NCBI GenBank assembly: GCA_947501565.1
Contig: CANMWJ010000005.1
Span: 186,001-250,000 of the forward strand
Reading direction: 5' to 3'
Source of the DNA: an uncultured Marinobacterium sp.
Lineage (GTDB): Bacteria > Pseudomonadota > Gammaproteobacteria > Pseudomonadales > Balneatricaceae
DNA: 64,000 nt
Below the pieces are notes generated by a model. That model searched no databases and had not been told where the DNA came from. It worked only from the letters and a program-made list of their open reading frames with translations. The position numbers and the translations under genes were made by a program. Positions within the stretch are counted from its first letter, which is position 1; each line of letters begins with the position of its first letter. Below, piece by piece: positions 24,297-33,011 of this stretch.

Positions 24297-26391
24297 AGCG
24301 TTAGTCAGTTTTATGTTGTGTGCCTTATCGGCACTGGTGTGGGCGCAGGATGAAGATCGCCATTACACGCAGTCAGATTTTGGTGGAGTGGGTCTTTTGC
24401 AGATGCCTAGTGCGCGGATGAATCCAGAGGGCGAATTTAGTTTTTTTATATCCAATGTGTATCCCTATACGAGAGCGGGGGTGGCGGTGCAGCCCTATCC
24501 CTGGGTGGAAGCATTGTTTCGGTATACGAGCGTGTCCAACCGGCTGTATGGTCCTGATATCGCCGGTGATCAAGACTACAAGGATAAGAGTTTTGATGTG
24601 AAATTTCAGCTGCTTGAGGAAAGTTACTACTTGCCTCAAATTGCTGTTGGTTTTCGTGATGTGGGGGGGACCGGCCTCTATTCGGGTGAATATATAGCGG
24701 CCAGTAAGCAGTATGGTGACTTTGACTTCACTTTGGGCATGGGGTGGGGGTATCTCGGTAGTCGAGGTGGGGTTAATAACCCTCTAGCTTATCTGTCGGA
24801 TCGCTTCGAAGGGCGGGGTGCGCGAACCGGGCAAGGCGGTGAGTTCAGTGTCGGCAACTATTTTAGTGGTGAAGGCGCGGCGATTTTTGCGGGCGTCGAA
24901 TACTACGCTAAATGGGCGCCGCTTATTTTCAAGGCTGAATTTGACGGAAACGATTATCAGAATGAGCCACTTGATAATAATCAGTCTTCTAGCATCCCGG
25001 TGAACCTGGGTGTGGTCTATCGGCTAAATGAGGAGTTCGATGTCTCGGTAGCCTGGGAGCGTGGTGAGGAGTTGATGCTGGGGATTACTCTGCACACCAA
25101 TTTTGGGCAGGGTAAAGAACAGCCAAAACTTCTTGATCCAGAGCCGGTTAAGTTGATGCGAAACATTAATAGTAAGCCTAGAGGGTTGTCTCCGGAGTCA
25201 TTGATTCGAGAGCTCCATCTGAATGCAGGTTTCCGAGCTGATGAGCTTTATCTGTCGGAGCGGGAGTTGATCGTTGTTGGAGAACAGGAGCGCTATCGAA
25301 AATCAGCGAAAGGCCTTGGTCGTGCCTCCCGTATTCTAGCGAATGAAGTGCCCGTGGATGTCGATTGGTTCACCTTTGTTGGGACCGAGAAAGGCGAGGC
25401 GTTAGATCAGCTAACCATCAACCGTTCGGAGTTCGAAAACCTGTTAAAAAACGAGGGCGCATCTTTGGGGGATGTTTGGTTATCCACAGAACAGGTTGCA
25501 CCCGCTCCGCTTTCTGAAGCGCCAATCTATAAGCGTGAACCAGATGCATTCCGCTATTGGTTTGGGCCAGGGTTTACGCAGTCGATTGGTGGGCCTGATG
25601 GCTTTATCCTTTATGAGGTCTCCGCCCAGGCTTCTTCCGAGTATTACTTCTCGCCGAATACTTGGCTATCCGGCGGTATAGGCGCAGCCGTAATCAGTAA
25701 CTTTGATAAGTTTAAGTATACAGCGCCAAGTAAGCTGCCACGGGTACGTACCAATATCAAGGAGTACCTGACGACTTCCGATGTCCGGATGGGTAACCTG
25801 CAACTCAACCATTTTGAAAAGTTGGAAGAGGACTGGTTTGCTCTGGGTTACGCTGGATACCTTGAGGGGATGTTTGGCGGTGTGGGGGCAGAGCTGCTTT
25901 ATAGCCCCTATGGTGAAGATTGGGCGGTGGGTGCAGACCTGAACTTTGTGCGTCAACGCGATTTCGATATGGCATTTGGTTACCGTGATTACTCCGTGCT
26001 CACGGGACATGGAACACTCTATTATCAGTTGCCGTGGTTGCCGGGTACTCTGATACAAGCGAGTGTCGGTCGTTATCTGGCTAAAGACCTAGGTGTGACA
26101 TTCGATCTGAGCCGCTCTTTTGACAACGGCGTGAACTTTGGTGTCTGGGCGACCTTTACTGACGTATCTAGTGAGCAGTTTGGTGAAGGTAGCTTCGATA
26201 AGGGATTCTACATTACGCTGCCGTTGGATCTGTTCTTCGTGCAAAGTACCAAACGCATAACTCGTCTGAACTGGAGCTTCCTCACCCGAGATGGCGGGCA
26301 AAAACTGAGCAAGAGGTACCATCTCTACAAGATGGTACAGCGCGGCGACCATGAGGCCCTGAAACGTAACTTTACCTCCTTGTTAGATTGA
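24289..26391 (+). CDS. gfcD: Outer-membrane beta-barrel GfcD/YjbH
   Basis: 700-residue protein with a signal peptide (1-19, ending VWAQ). Many alternating aromatic beta strands and segments such as YTQSDFGGVGLLQMPSARM and FSFFISNVYPYTR are typical of the YjbH/GfcD family, which is predicted to be a large outer-membrane barrel, possibly two barrels fused. It is the last gene of the gfc block; a weak hairpin follows at 26422. Confidence 0.87.
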   Translation: MSRALVSFMLCALSALVWAQDEDRHYTQSDFGGVGLLQMPSARMNPEGEFSFFISNVYPYTRAGVAVQPYPWVEALFRYTSVSNRLYGPDIAGDQDYKDKSFDVKFQLLEESYYLPQIAVGFRDVGGTGLYSGEYIAASKQYGDFDFTLGMGWGYLGSRGGVNNPLAYLSDRFEGRGARTGQGGEFSVGNYFSGEGAAIFAGVEYYAKWAPLIFKAEFDGNDYQNEPLDNNQSSSIPVNLGVVYRLNEEFDVSVAWERGEELMLGITLHTNFGQGKEQPKLLDPEPVKLMRNINSKPRGLSPESLIRELHLNAGFRADELYLSERELIVVGEQERYRKSAKGLGRASRILANEVPVDVDWFTFVGTEKGEALDQLTINRSEFENLLKNEGASLGDVWLSTEQVAPAPLSEAPIYKREPDAFRYWFGPGFTQSIGGPDGFILYEVSAQASSEYYFSPNTWLSGGIGAAVISNFDKFKYTAPSKLPRVRTNIKEYLTTSDVRMGNLQLNHFEKLEEDWFALGYAGYLEGMFGGVGAELLYSPYGEDWAVGADLNFVRQRDFDMAFGYRDYSVLTGHGTLYYQLPWLPGTLIQASVGRYLAKDLGVTFDLSRSFDNGVNFGVWATFTDVSSEQFGEGSFDKGFYITLPLDLFFVQSTKRITRLNWSFLTRDGGQKLSKRYHLYKMVQRGDHEALKRNFTSLLD

Positions 26392-26421
26392 CTGCCGCAA
26401 CTTCCCTCGCGCGCGTCGGAA

Positions 26422-26442
26422 CCCTTGTAACAAAGGGCTTTT
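26422..26442 (+). terminator. Weak terminator after gfcD
   Basis: Five-bp stem CCCTT / AAGGG with a 6-base loop followed by CTTTTA. Short, so termination may be partial. Confidence 0.35.
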
Positions 26443-26456
26443 ATGCACTTTGGGTA

Positions 26457-26580
26457 CCGACCGCGACTTAATGCTCCGCTCGCGATATTCCATCAGCGCC
26501 CTTCGAGCGTGTCTAGTGCCCTGTGGCAGCAAGCTCCGACCGCGACATAGCCTCCCAGCCGTGATATTCCTCCAGCGCTG
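26457..26580 (+). repeat. Imperfect 45-bp direct repeat
   Basis: Copies at 26457-26501 and 26536-26580 share CCGACCGCGAC, then a diverged block, then GATATTCC and CAGCGC in the same order and spacing. Confidence 0.6.
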
Positions 26581-26668
26581 GATTTGCTATCTGCCGCTAA
26601 TACTCCAGCAGTATTGCTGCTTGTGTAAGCGCTTTTAGGATTTTTTCCTATATAAAAAGCTATTTCAA

Positions 26669-26680
26669 ACCGGTAGTCTG
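26669..26680 (+). promoter_or_regulatory. ops/JUMPStart-like element
   Basis: ACCGGTAGTCTG matches 10 of 12 positions of the RfaH-recruiting ops consensus GGCGGTAGYNTG. It lies 308 bases before wzb in the non-coding leader of the polysaccharide genes, and a GC-rich hairpin follows 11 bases later. Confidence 0.45.
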
Positions 26681-26727
26681 ATGTCGCAGCCCTGCTGCGC
26701 TGCAGCAGTCTATTGGGTAGGTACCTT

Positions 26728-26751
26728 GGTGAGCAGGTGAGCAGGTGAGCA
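26728..26751 (+). repeat. Triple octamer GGTGAGCA
   Basis: Three exact tandem copies of GGTGAGCA in the wzb leader. Confidence 0.85.
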
Positions 26752-26987
26752 TCTCCGAAAGTTTATGCTCGGTTTTTGCATCCTCTCTTACAGAAATCTG
26801 AGTTACTTTTAGGACAATAAAATCGCCTAAAACTGGTAGTGATATGGCGCTTTCTGTACAATGAGGCGGCCTGCCTAATGACTTTCAGAGTCGCCTTGAA
26901 GGCAAAGGATTTGCCGTATTTATGCATGGAATGCTGGTTTAGAAGTTAATTGTCAATTTTAATAGCTAGCGCAAGCTAGGTGTCACC

Positions 26988-27425
26988 ATGTTCAATAAAA
27001 TACTCGTAGTGTGTGTAGGGAATATCTGCCGCAGCCCGGTAGGTGAAGTTTTGTTGCGCGAACGTTTGCCCGAGGCGTATAACGTGCGATCAGCTGGATT
27101 GGGGGCTCTGGTTGGGAAATCCATCGATAGCAACTCTGAGGCGTGGCTACAAGCCCGTGACAGTACTGGAGCCTCACATGTTGCTCAGCAGCTCAATAGC
27201 GAATTGGTCCAGTGGGCTGACCTGATCCTTGTCATGGAACAGCGTCATATCACTGAGCTCTCTGTACGTTATCCGACAGCTAGAGGGAAAACGCATCTTC
27301 TCGGAAAGTGGATGGAGGATCCGGAAATTCCCGATCCCTATAAGCAATCGAAAGAGGCCTTTGAATTTGCGCTCGGTAAAGTTGAGTGTAGTGTAAGTGC
27401 CTGGGTTAACAAGCTAGGTCTTTGA
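26988..27425 (+). CDS. wzb: Low-molecular-weight protein tyrosine phosphatase Wzb/Etp
   Basis: 145-residue LMW-PTP that dephosphorylates the Wzc tyrosine cluster. The active-site loop is CVGNICRSP with nucleophile C9 and R15, and the general-acid Asp sits in IPDPYK. It lies 23 bases before wzc. Pairing of an LMW-PTP with a BY-kinase beside Wza defines the export control module of group 1 and 4 capsules. Confidence 0.94.
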   Translation: MFNKILVVCVGNICRSPVGEVLLRERLPEAYNVRSAGLGALVGKSIDSNSEAWLQARDSTGASHVAQQLNSELVQWADLILVMEQRHITELSVRYPTARGKTHLLGKWMEDPEIPDPYKQSKEAFEFALGKVECSVSAWVNKLGL

Positions 27426-27448
27426 ATAACTAAGCGGTAGTGAGACTA

Positions 27449-29668
27449 ATGACAGCCAATCAACAACAGTTTCAGTCTTCTTTAGCAGATAATCGTGTTC
27501 ATGATGGAGATGAGATCGATCTTGGGCGAATATTCGGAATTCTGCTAGAAGGTAAACGGCTGATTCTCGTATTAACATGCCTGGCTACACTGATTGGTGT
27601 TGCGGTAGCGGTGCTTGGAACCCCAATTTATAAGGCTGATGCTCTAATTCAGGTTGAAGAGAAGTCGTCGGGTATTCCTGGGTTTGGTGAGATGGGGGAG
27701 TTATTTGCTCAGGAATCTAGCTCCAATACAGAAGTAGAGGTGATCAAATCGCGTTTCGTACTCGGGAAAGCTGTTGAGCAAAGTAAGTTGGCTATAGTCG
27801 CGGTGCCCAACCGTTTTCCACTGTTTGGGGAATTTCTTGCGAGACGTTATCAGGGAATTGAGCCAGCAGTCCCGCCTTTTGGTGTTGAGTATTTGGGAGG
27901 TTACGCTTGGGGTGGTGAGAAAGTTGTCGTGGAACAGCTTACCGTACCTGTCTCGTTCGAGGGAAAAAAGCTCTCACTTCGAGTAGTTGGCGTCGGGAGC
28001 TATGCTCTTTATGACGAACAAGGTACTGAACTCTTGTATGGTGATGTTGGAGAGGTCGCTAAAAGTGAACTGCATGGTGATTTTGGAATAGTAGTGTCGG
28101 TATTGCATGCGCGTATAGGCACAAAGTTCACAATAGCACGTAAAAGTAAGTTGCAGGCTATTGATGACTTGCGGAAAACCCTGTCTGTTAGTGAAAAAGG
28201 TAAGAAAACAGGAATCCTAGCACTTGCTTTAATCGGAAGTGACTCGGAGAAAATAACTGCGACTCTAAATAATATTGCGACGCTTTATCAGCTACAGAAT
28301 GTAAATAGATTATCTGCAGAAGCGAGTAATAGTCTCAAATTCCTGCAGCAACAATTGCCCCAAGTTAAATTAGAGCTGGAGAATGCAGAGCAGAAACTTA
28401 ATAGCTTTCGTAAAGATCAATCATCAATAGATCTTAATCTTGAAACTCGGTCCTACCTCGAGCAATTGGTTCTCGTTGACACAGCGCTTAATGACTTGGA
28501 TTTGAAGGAAGCTGAGTTAAGCCGTAAGTTTACTCGTCAGCATCCGGCTTATACCACGCTATTGGAACAGAAGCGGGAGTTGATGGCTCAAAAGCAAAGC
28601 TTGTCAGGAAAAGTGAAGCAGCTGCCAGAAACTCAACAGGAAATACTTGCTCTTACTCGTGACGTTGAAGCTGGGACGCAGGTGTATACCCAGTTGCTCA
28701 ATAAAATCCAAGAATTGAATATTGTTAAGGCCGGTACGGTAGGTAATGTTCGTATCTTGGATACGGCTGCAGTGTCACCTGAACCGATAAAGCCCAAAAA
28801 AGGGCTGATTGTACTATTGGGAGCACTCGTTGGGCTAATGGCTGGTATCGTCTATGTGCTAATAAGAGGCCTGTTACACCGAGGAGTGGAAAACCCGGAA
28901 GTAATTGAAGAGGAAGCAGGCCTCTCTGTCTATGCAACTGTGCCGAGCAGCGTTGACCAAAAGCGTATTGATGAACAGTTGGATAAACGGAAGCGTAAAC
29001 AAGGATTGTTATCAGTGGAAAACCCAGCTGACCTCGCCGTTGAGTCTCTCAGGGGGCTGCGGACTAGTTTGCACTTCGCGATGCTTGAAGCCAAAAATAA
29101 TGTTGTTGCAATTTCCGGTCCAAGTCCGGGTGTTGGGAAAAGTTTTATTAGCGCAAATTTAGCTTGTGTAATGGCTGGTGCAGGTAAAAAAGTACTGGTT
29201 ATCGATGGTGATATGCGCAAAGGTCACATGCAAAGAGCATTTGGCAAAGATCGTATTAATGGCTTGTCTGAGATTCTGTGTGGAGATTTGCATTGGAGAG
29301 CCGCAGTCACGACTACACCACAAAAAAATCTGGACTTCATTTCTACAGGGGCAATTCCTCCCAATCCGTCTGAGCTCCTTATGAATAAACGCTTTGAGGA
29401 GTTTTTGGATGAGGTGTCTAAAGACTATGACCTCGTATTAGTAGATACCCCCCCTATTATGGCAGTGACGGATGCCGCAATAGTCTCGAAATTATGCGGG
29501 GCTACATTAATGGTAGTGCGCTTTGGATTAAATCCTGTTAAAGAGATTGCAGCTGCAAGACGACGCTTTGAGCAAAATGGTGTTCAGGTGAAGGGCTGTA
29601 TATTGAACGGAATGGAGCGAAAAGCAGGAGGGTATGGTTATGGATATTATAACTATGAGTATAACTAG
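27449..29668 (+). CDS. wzc: Polysaccharide co-polymerase and BY-kinase Wzc/Etk
   Basis: About 739 residues from the ATG at 27449; a GTG at 27440 would add three. Layout: cytosolic N-terminus, membrane segment near 32-52, Wzz domain, long periplasmic coiled-coil region (about 290-400), GNVR domain, second membrane segment near 455-475, and a cytosolic kinase with Walker A GPSPGVGKS, Walker A' VIDGDMRKG and Walker B LVLVDTPP. The C-terminus holds a tyrosine cluster (six Tyr within YGYGYYNYEY). It controls chain length and, with Wza, trans-envelope export through cycles of phosphorylation. Confidence 0.95.
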   Translation: MTANQQQFQSSLADNRVHDGDEIDLGRIFGILLEGKRLILVLTCLATLIGVAVAVLGTPIYKADALIQVEEKSSGIPGFGEMGELFAQESSSNTEVEVIKSRFVLGKAVEQSKLAIVAVPNRFPLFGEFLARRYQGIEPAVPPFGVEYLGGYAWGGEKVVVEQLTVPVSFEGKKLSLRVVGVGSYALYDEQGTELLYGDVGEVAKSELHGDFGIVVSVLHARIGTKFTIARKSKLQAIDDLRKTLSVSEKGKKTGILALALIGSDSEKITATLNNIATLYQLQNVNRLSAEASNSLKFLQQQLPQVKLELENAEQKLNSFRKDQSSIDLNLETRSYLEQLVLVDTALNDLDLKEAELSRKFTRQHPAYTTLLEQKRELMAQKQSLSGKVKQLPETQQEILALTRDVEAGTQVYTQLLNKIQELNIVKAGTVGNVRILDTAAVSPEPIKPKKGLIVLLGALVGLMAGIVYVLIRGLLHRGVENPEVIEEEAGLSVYATVPSSVDQKRIDEQLDKRKRKQGLLSVENPADLAVESLRGLRTSLHFAMLEAKNNVVAISGPSPGVGKSFISANLACVMAGAGKKVLVIDGDMRKGHMQRAFGKDRINGLSEILCGDLHWRAAVTTTPQKNLDFISTGAIPPNPSELLMNKRFEEFLDEVSKDYDLVLVDTPPIMAVTDAAIVSKLCGATLMVVRFGLNPVKEIAAARRRFEQNGVQVKGCILNGMERKAGGYGYGYYNYEYN

Positions 29669-29675
29669 TTGATAG

Positions 29676-29828
29676 GCCGCTTTATTTTTAAGGCATAATT
29701 GTAAGCAGGAATATGGCTTTAAATATGAAGTAAGCAACTGGGCGGGGATTTTCAATCTGTCTATTCCAAAAAATGGTGATAGGTACGGTTGGTATGTGTT
29801 CTATGTTCTGCTTCATAAGCTTATATAA
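29676..29828 (+). pseudogene. Possible gene remnant between wzc and the ATP-grasp gene
   Basis: An open stretch of 50 codons without a start codon ends at TAA 29826-29828. Its translation includes KYEVSNWAGIFNLSIPKNG and RYGWYVFYVLLHK, which reads like the end of a real protein. I cannot name the family. It may be the 3' remnant of a capsule gene lost when the locus was exchanged, or chance. Confidence 0.25.
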
Positions 29829-29864
29829 ACAGTATGTGTTTCGGTTAGATAAGGTATGTGACGA

Positions 29865-31067
29865 ATGAAAACAGTTATGATATTAGGGGGAGGGGTTTAT
29901 CAGCTACCGCTAATTAAAAAAGCGCAGGAGTTGGGATACCGAACGGTTGTAGTTACGCCAAGTGGGCCGTACCCTGGTATAAGTATCGCCGATGTGCATG
30001 TGGATTTAGATACTACCAACATTAAGGCTGTATTGGACGTTGCTCGTAGATTTGAAATAGATGGGGTTGTGACCTGTGGAACTGATGTGGCAGTTCCTAC
30101 AATAGGTAAGATCGCTGAGGAGCTGGGGCTAAAGGGAACAAAGTACGATGCTGCTCTGCGTTCCATGGACAAAACGCTGATGAAAAAAGCGTTTCTAGAA
30201 AAAGGAGTGCCGTCAGCAAAATTTGTTTGTGTTGATACCCTAAATGATATTGATCGGCATATTGGATCATTAAAATATCCCTTGATGGTGAAAGCATCGG
30301 ATTCATCGGGTAGTAGAGGGGTTTTTAAAGCTGAAAACTTCAAAGAATTAAAGTCCTTTTTTGTAGATTCCAAAGCGGTTTCTAGGAATGGAAAGGTCGT
30401 AATTGAAGAGTTTGTTGAGGGTGTAGAGATAGGTGCGCAGGCCGTTGTGATTGGCAAAGAGGTCGTTAAAGTATACGTTCATAATGATACCGTAACTCCT
30501 CCTCCAAATAATGCCCCAATTGGTCATTCAATGCCTGTCGATTTGTCAGATGATGTGCTGGCCGAGATTGAGGGGGTTATTGTATTGGCTGTTGCAGCTT
30601 TGGGGATTGAAGACGCGATAGCAAACGTAGACCTAATGTTGGTCGACAATAAACCTTATATGTTGGAAATCGGTGCCAGAATGGGAGCTACGTGCTTGCC
30701 TGAAAATATTTCTATATATGAAGGATATGATGTATATGAAATGTTATTGGACATGGCGCTAGGTCAAGATTTTGATTTGGAGAATAAAATTGGTGAAGCT
30801 AAACAGCCGAATGCTGCATTGCTAATTAGGTCCGATAAGTCAGGTGTGCTTAAGTCCATTAGCTTGGCAGATGTCAATTTGAGTGAAAATATACAGCTGG
30901 TATTGGATGTTGATGTCGGGGCTAAAGTTAACGAGTTCAGAGTTGGTCCTGATAGGCTTGGGCATATATTGGTAAAGGCTGATAGTGCGAAAGAAGCAGA
31001 AGATTTAGCAGAAGAAATACATCAGAAGATTGTATTGAATGTCGAGCCGGTTATGGAGTTCGACTAG
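29865..31067 (+). CDS. ATP-grasp carboxylate-amine/thiol ligase family protein
   Basis: 400 residues with the ATP-grasp fold: an N-terminal Rossmann-like preATP-grasp domain (MILGGGVYQLPLIKKAQELGY), a central ATP-binding half (MVKASDSSGSRGV), and a magnesium site in NVDLMLVDNKPYMLEIGARMGATCLPE. Related to PurK/PurT/CarB-like ligases, which couple a carboxylate to an amine through an acyl phosphate. Its placement directly ahead of an acyltransferase and WecE suggests it joins an amino or carboxylic acid to a sugar amine; this is inference. It abuts the next gene with no gap. Confidence 0.82.
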   Translation: MKTVMILGGGVYQLPLIKKAQELGYRTVVVTPSGPYPGISIADVHVDLDTTNIKAVLDVARRFEIDGVVTCGTDVAVPTIGKIAEELGLKGTKYDAALRSMDKTLMKKAFLEKGVPSAKFVCVDTLNDIDRHIGSLKYPLMVKASDSSGSRGVFKAENFKELKSFFVDSKAVSRNGKVVIEEFVEGVEIGAQAVVIGKEVVKVYVHNDTVTPPPNNAPIGHSMPVDLSDDVLAEIEGVIVLAVAALGIEDAIANVDLMLVDNKPYMLEIGARMGATCLPENISIYEGYDVYEMLLDMALGQDFDLENKIGEAKQPNAALLIRSDKSGVLKSISLADVNLSENIQLVLDVDVGAKVNEFRVGPDRLGHILVKADSAKEAEDLAEEIHQKIVLNVEPVMEFD

Positions 31068-31748
31068 ATGGGTATTGATATATTAATACAAGGGAGTGAT
31101 GTATCTGAAACAGCTGTGATTTATAAATCGGCCAGAGTTATAAATAGTAGATGTGAAGCTGAATCGGTAATAGGTGAGTTTTCACGTGTTAAAGAAAGTG
31201 TTCTGATGGATAATGTGAGAATTGATCGGAATAACTATATTGAGAACTCTTCGATAGACCGATTTAGCTATACAGGAATGAATTCAGTTGTTATGCACTC
31301 CGATATCGGCTCATTTTGTTCAATATCTTGGAACGTTACTATTGGTGGGGCTAACCATGATTATTCTCGTGTGGCGCAGCACTCCTTTCTCTATAACGAC
31401 AGAGATCGCTTAAGGCCGGGGAATGTCAAGGGATATGACAGGTTTAGCCAGAAACTTACTATCGGGAATGACGTGTGGATCGCTTCTGGCGCAGTGGTTA
31501 CGCGAGGTGTAAGTATTGGAGATGGTGCTGTAGTAGGAGCTAACGCCGTCGTAACCAGAGATGTACCACCTTTCTCGATAGTTGTTGGTAGTCCTGCGAG
31601 AGTTATAGGTTATAGATTCAGTGACGAAGTAATTGAGCTATTGCTAGAGCTGAAGTGGTGGGACTGGAGTAAGGAAAAAATAACTGAAAGTTTCCAATTT
31701 CTAAACGATAAACCTGACGTTGAGAAATTAAGGAAGCTGCTGAGCTAG
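31068..31748 (+). CDS. Left-handed beta-helix acyltransferase (CatB-type)
   Basis: 226 residues of imperfect hexapeptide repeats forming a left-handed beta-helix, with the likely catalytic His in IGGANHDYSR and a CatB/XAT-like C-terminal helix. The terminal coil carries GDGAVVGANAVVTRDVPPFSIVVGSPARVIGY-type repeats. Predicted O- or N-acetyl (acyl) transferase for a capsule sugar. It starts immediately at the stop of the ATP-grasp gene, so the two are translationally coupled. In enterobacteria the GNAT protein WecD acylates the WecE product; this unrelated fold may replace it. Confidence 0.85.
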   Translation: MGIDILIQGSDVSETAVIYKSARVINSRCEAESVIGEFSRVKESVLMDNVRIDRNNYIENSSIDRFSYTGMNSVVMHSDIGSFCSISWNVTIGGANHDYSRVAQHSFLYNDRDRLRPGNVKGYDRFSQKLTIGNDVWIASGAVVTRGVSIGDGAVVGANAVVTRDVPPFSIVVGSPARVIGYRFSDEVIELLLELKWWDWSKEKITESFQFLNDKPDVEKLRKLLS

Positions 31749-31764
31749 GTTGAAAGAGCAAGAA

Positions 31765-32907
31765 ATGGAAAAGATTCCCTTCAATGTCCCCCCGGTTACG
31801 GGGAATGAAGAACGCTTTGTTTTAGAAGCTATTCGTTCGCATAAACTGTGTGGTGACGGTGTATTCACGAAGAAATGTCAGCAATGGTTTGAAGAGGCGT
31901 ACAGCATAAGCAAGACTCTGTTTACCCCCTCCTGTACACATGCTCTAGAGATGGCTGCTTTGCTGTTAGATCTTCGTCCAGGTGACGAAGTGATAATGCC
32001 GAGCTATACGTTTGTTAGCACCGCTAATGCTTTTGCGCTAAGGGGGGTTCAAGTCAAGTTTGTAGATGTTCGTCCTGATACAATGAATCTCGATGAACGC
32101 AAAATAGAAGAGGCAATTAGCGACAAAACAAAAGCGATTGTGCCCGTTCATTATGCCGGAGTTGCTTGTGAGATGGGGTATATCATGGCCTTAGCAGAAA
32201 AGTATGATCTCTACGTAATAGAAGATGCAGCTCAAGCCATGCATGCTACCTATAAAGGGAAGCAGCTAGGTACGTTCGGGAACTTAGGCGCTTTTAGCTT
32301 TCATGAAACAAAAAACTACACAAGTGGCGGAGAGGGAGGGTTGTTGCTTATTAATGATGCGAATTTCGAGAAGAGAGCTGAGATACTTCGAGAAAAAGGA
32401 ACCAATAGAAGTGAATTCTTTAGAGGCAGTGTTGATAAATACACATGGGTAGACCTAGGGAGCAGCTACCTACCAAGTGAGCTCCAGGCAGCATATCTGT
32501 TTGGACAGCTTTCTAGTGTGAATGAAATCAATGATCATCGCCTTACTATTTGGTATGAGTATGTTAATGCGCTCTCTCACCTTCGGGATTCTGGGTATAT
32601 TGAGTTACCGGTCGTGCCGGAGCATTGTGGCCATAATGCACATATGTTTTACATTAAGGTTAAGGATATATCAGAGCGCACCGGTCTAATGGAGTATTTA
32701 AAGTCCAAGGGTGTATTCTCAGTATTTCATTATGTTCCTCTTCATAGTAGTGATTTTGGAATAAAGATATCAGAGTTTGTTGGTGTTGATGAGTTCACAA
32801 CGTCTGAAAGTGAGAGGTTGTTAAGGTTGCCTCTTTGGTATGGTATGGACGTCGCCTCGGTAAAACGCGTGGCTGATTCTATTTCGGAGTACTTCAGGAG
32901 AGTATAA
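31765..32907 (+). CDS. wecE: dTDP-4-amino-4,6-dideoxygalactose transaminase
   Basis: 380-residue DegT/DnrJ/EryC1 PLP aminotransferase very close to E. coli WecE throughout: IPFNVPPVTG start, KLCGDG, TPSCTHALEMAALLLD, PSYTFVSTANAF, VPVHYAGVACEM, and PLP lysine K183 in FHETKNYTSGGEGG. It converts dTDP-4-keto-6-deoxyglucose to dTDP-Fuc4N, the precursor of an ECA sugar. The ATG at 31765 is preferred over a TTG at 31750. No rmlA/rmlB genes are in this locus, so the nucleotide sugar must come from elsewhere. A terminator follows. Confidence 0.92.
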   Translation: MEKIPFNVPPVTGNEERFVLEAIRSHKLCGDGVFTKKCQQWFEEAYSISKTLFTPSCTHALEMAALLLDLRPGDEVIMPSYTFVSTANAFALRGVQVKFVDVRPDTMNLDERKIEEAISDKTKAIVPVHYAGVACEMGYIMALAEKYDLYVIEDAAQAMHATYKGKQLGTFGNLGAFSFHETKNYTSGGEGGLLLINDANFEKRAEILREKGTNRSEFFRGSVDKYTWVDLGSSYLPSELQAAYLFGQLSSVNEINDHRLTIWYEYVNALSHLRDSGYIELPVVPEHCGHNAHMFYIKVKDISERTGLMEYLKSKGVFSVFHYVPLHSSDFGIKISEFVGVDEFTTSESERLLRLPLWYGMDVASVKRVADSISEYFRRV

Positions 32908-32931
32908 AAATTATTAAAAGGTGATTGTATA

Positions 32932-32964
32932 AGCGCCTGATCCAAGTGACAGGCGTTTTTGTTT
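32932..32964 (+). terminator. Terminator after wecE
   Basis: Eight-bp stem AGCGCCTG / CAGGCGTT (one G-T pair) with a 10-base loop, followed by TTTGTTTT. It lies inside the polysaccharide gene run, so wzx onward may be expressed less or from another promoter. Confidence 0.75.
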
Positions 32965-33011
32965 TGTAAACCAGCGAAAGTGTTTCTTTAAAGAACGGTC
33001 CTTTTTGTAAA

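Larger units (their letters stand above)
26392..26987 (+). other. 596-bp non-coding leader before wzb
   Basis: No supported gene. From left to right it holds a weak hairpin, an imperfect 45-bp direct repeat, an ops-like element, a GC-rich hairpin CTGCTGC / GCAGCAG (26692-26708) and three tandem octamers. No convincing sigma70 promoter pairs with the TATATAAAAA stretch at 26649. A long untranslated leader ahead of capsule export and synthesis genes is the usual setting for RfaH-type control. Confidence 0.55.

Noticed and set aside
26649-26656. TATATAAA as the wzb operon promoter
   Set aside because: No -35 box at 15-19 bases, and it would start transcription only a few bases before the ops-like element.
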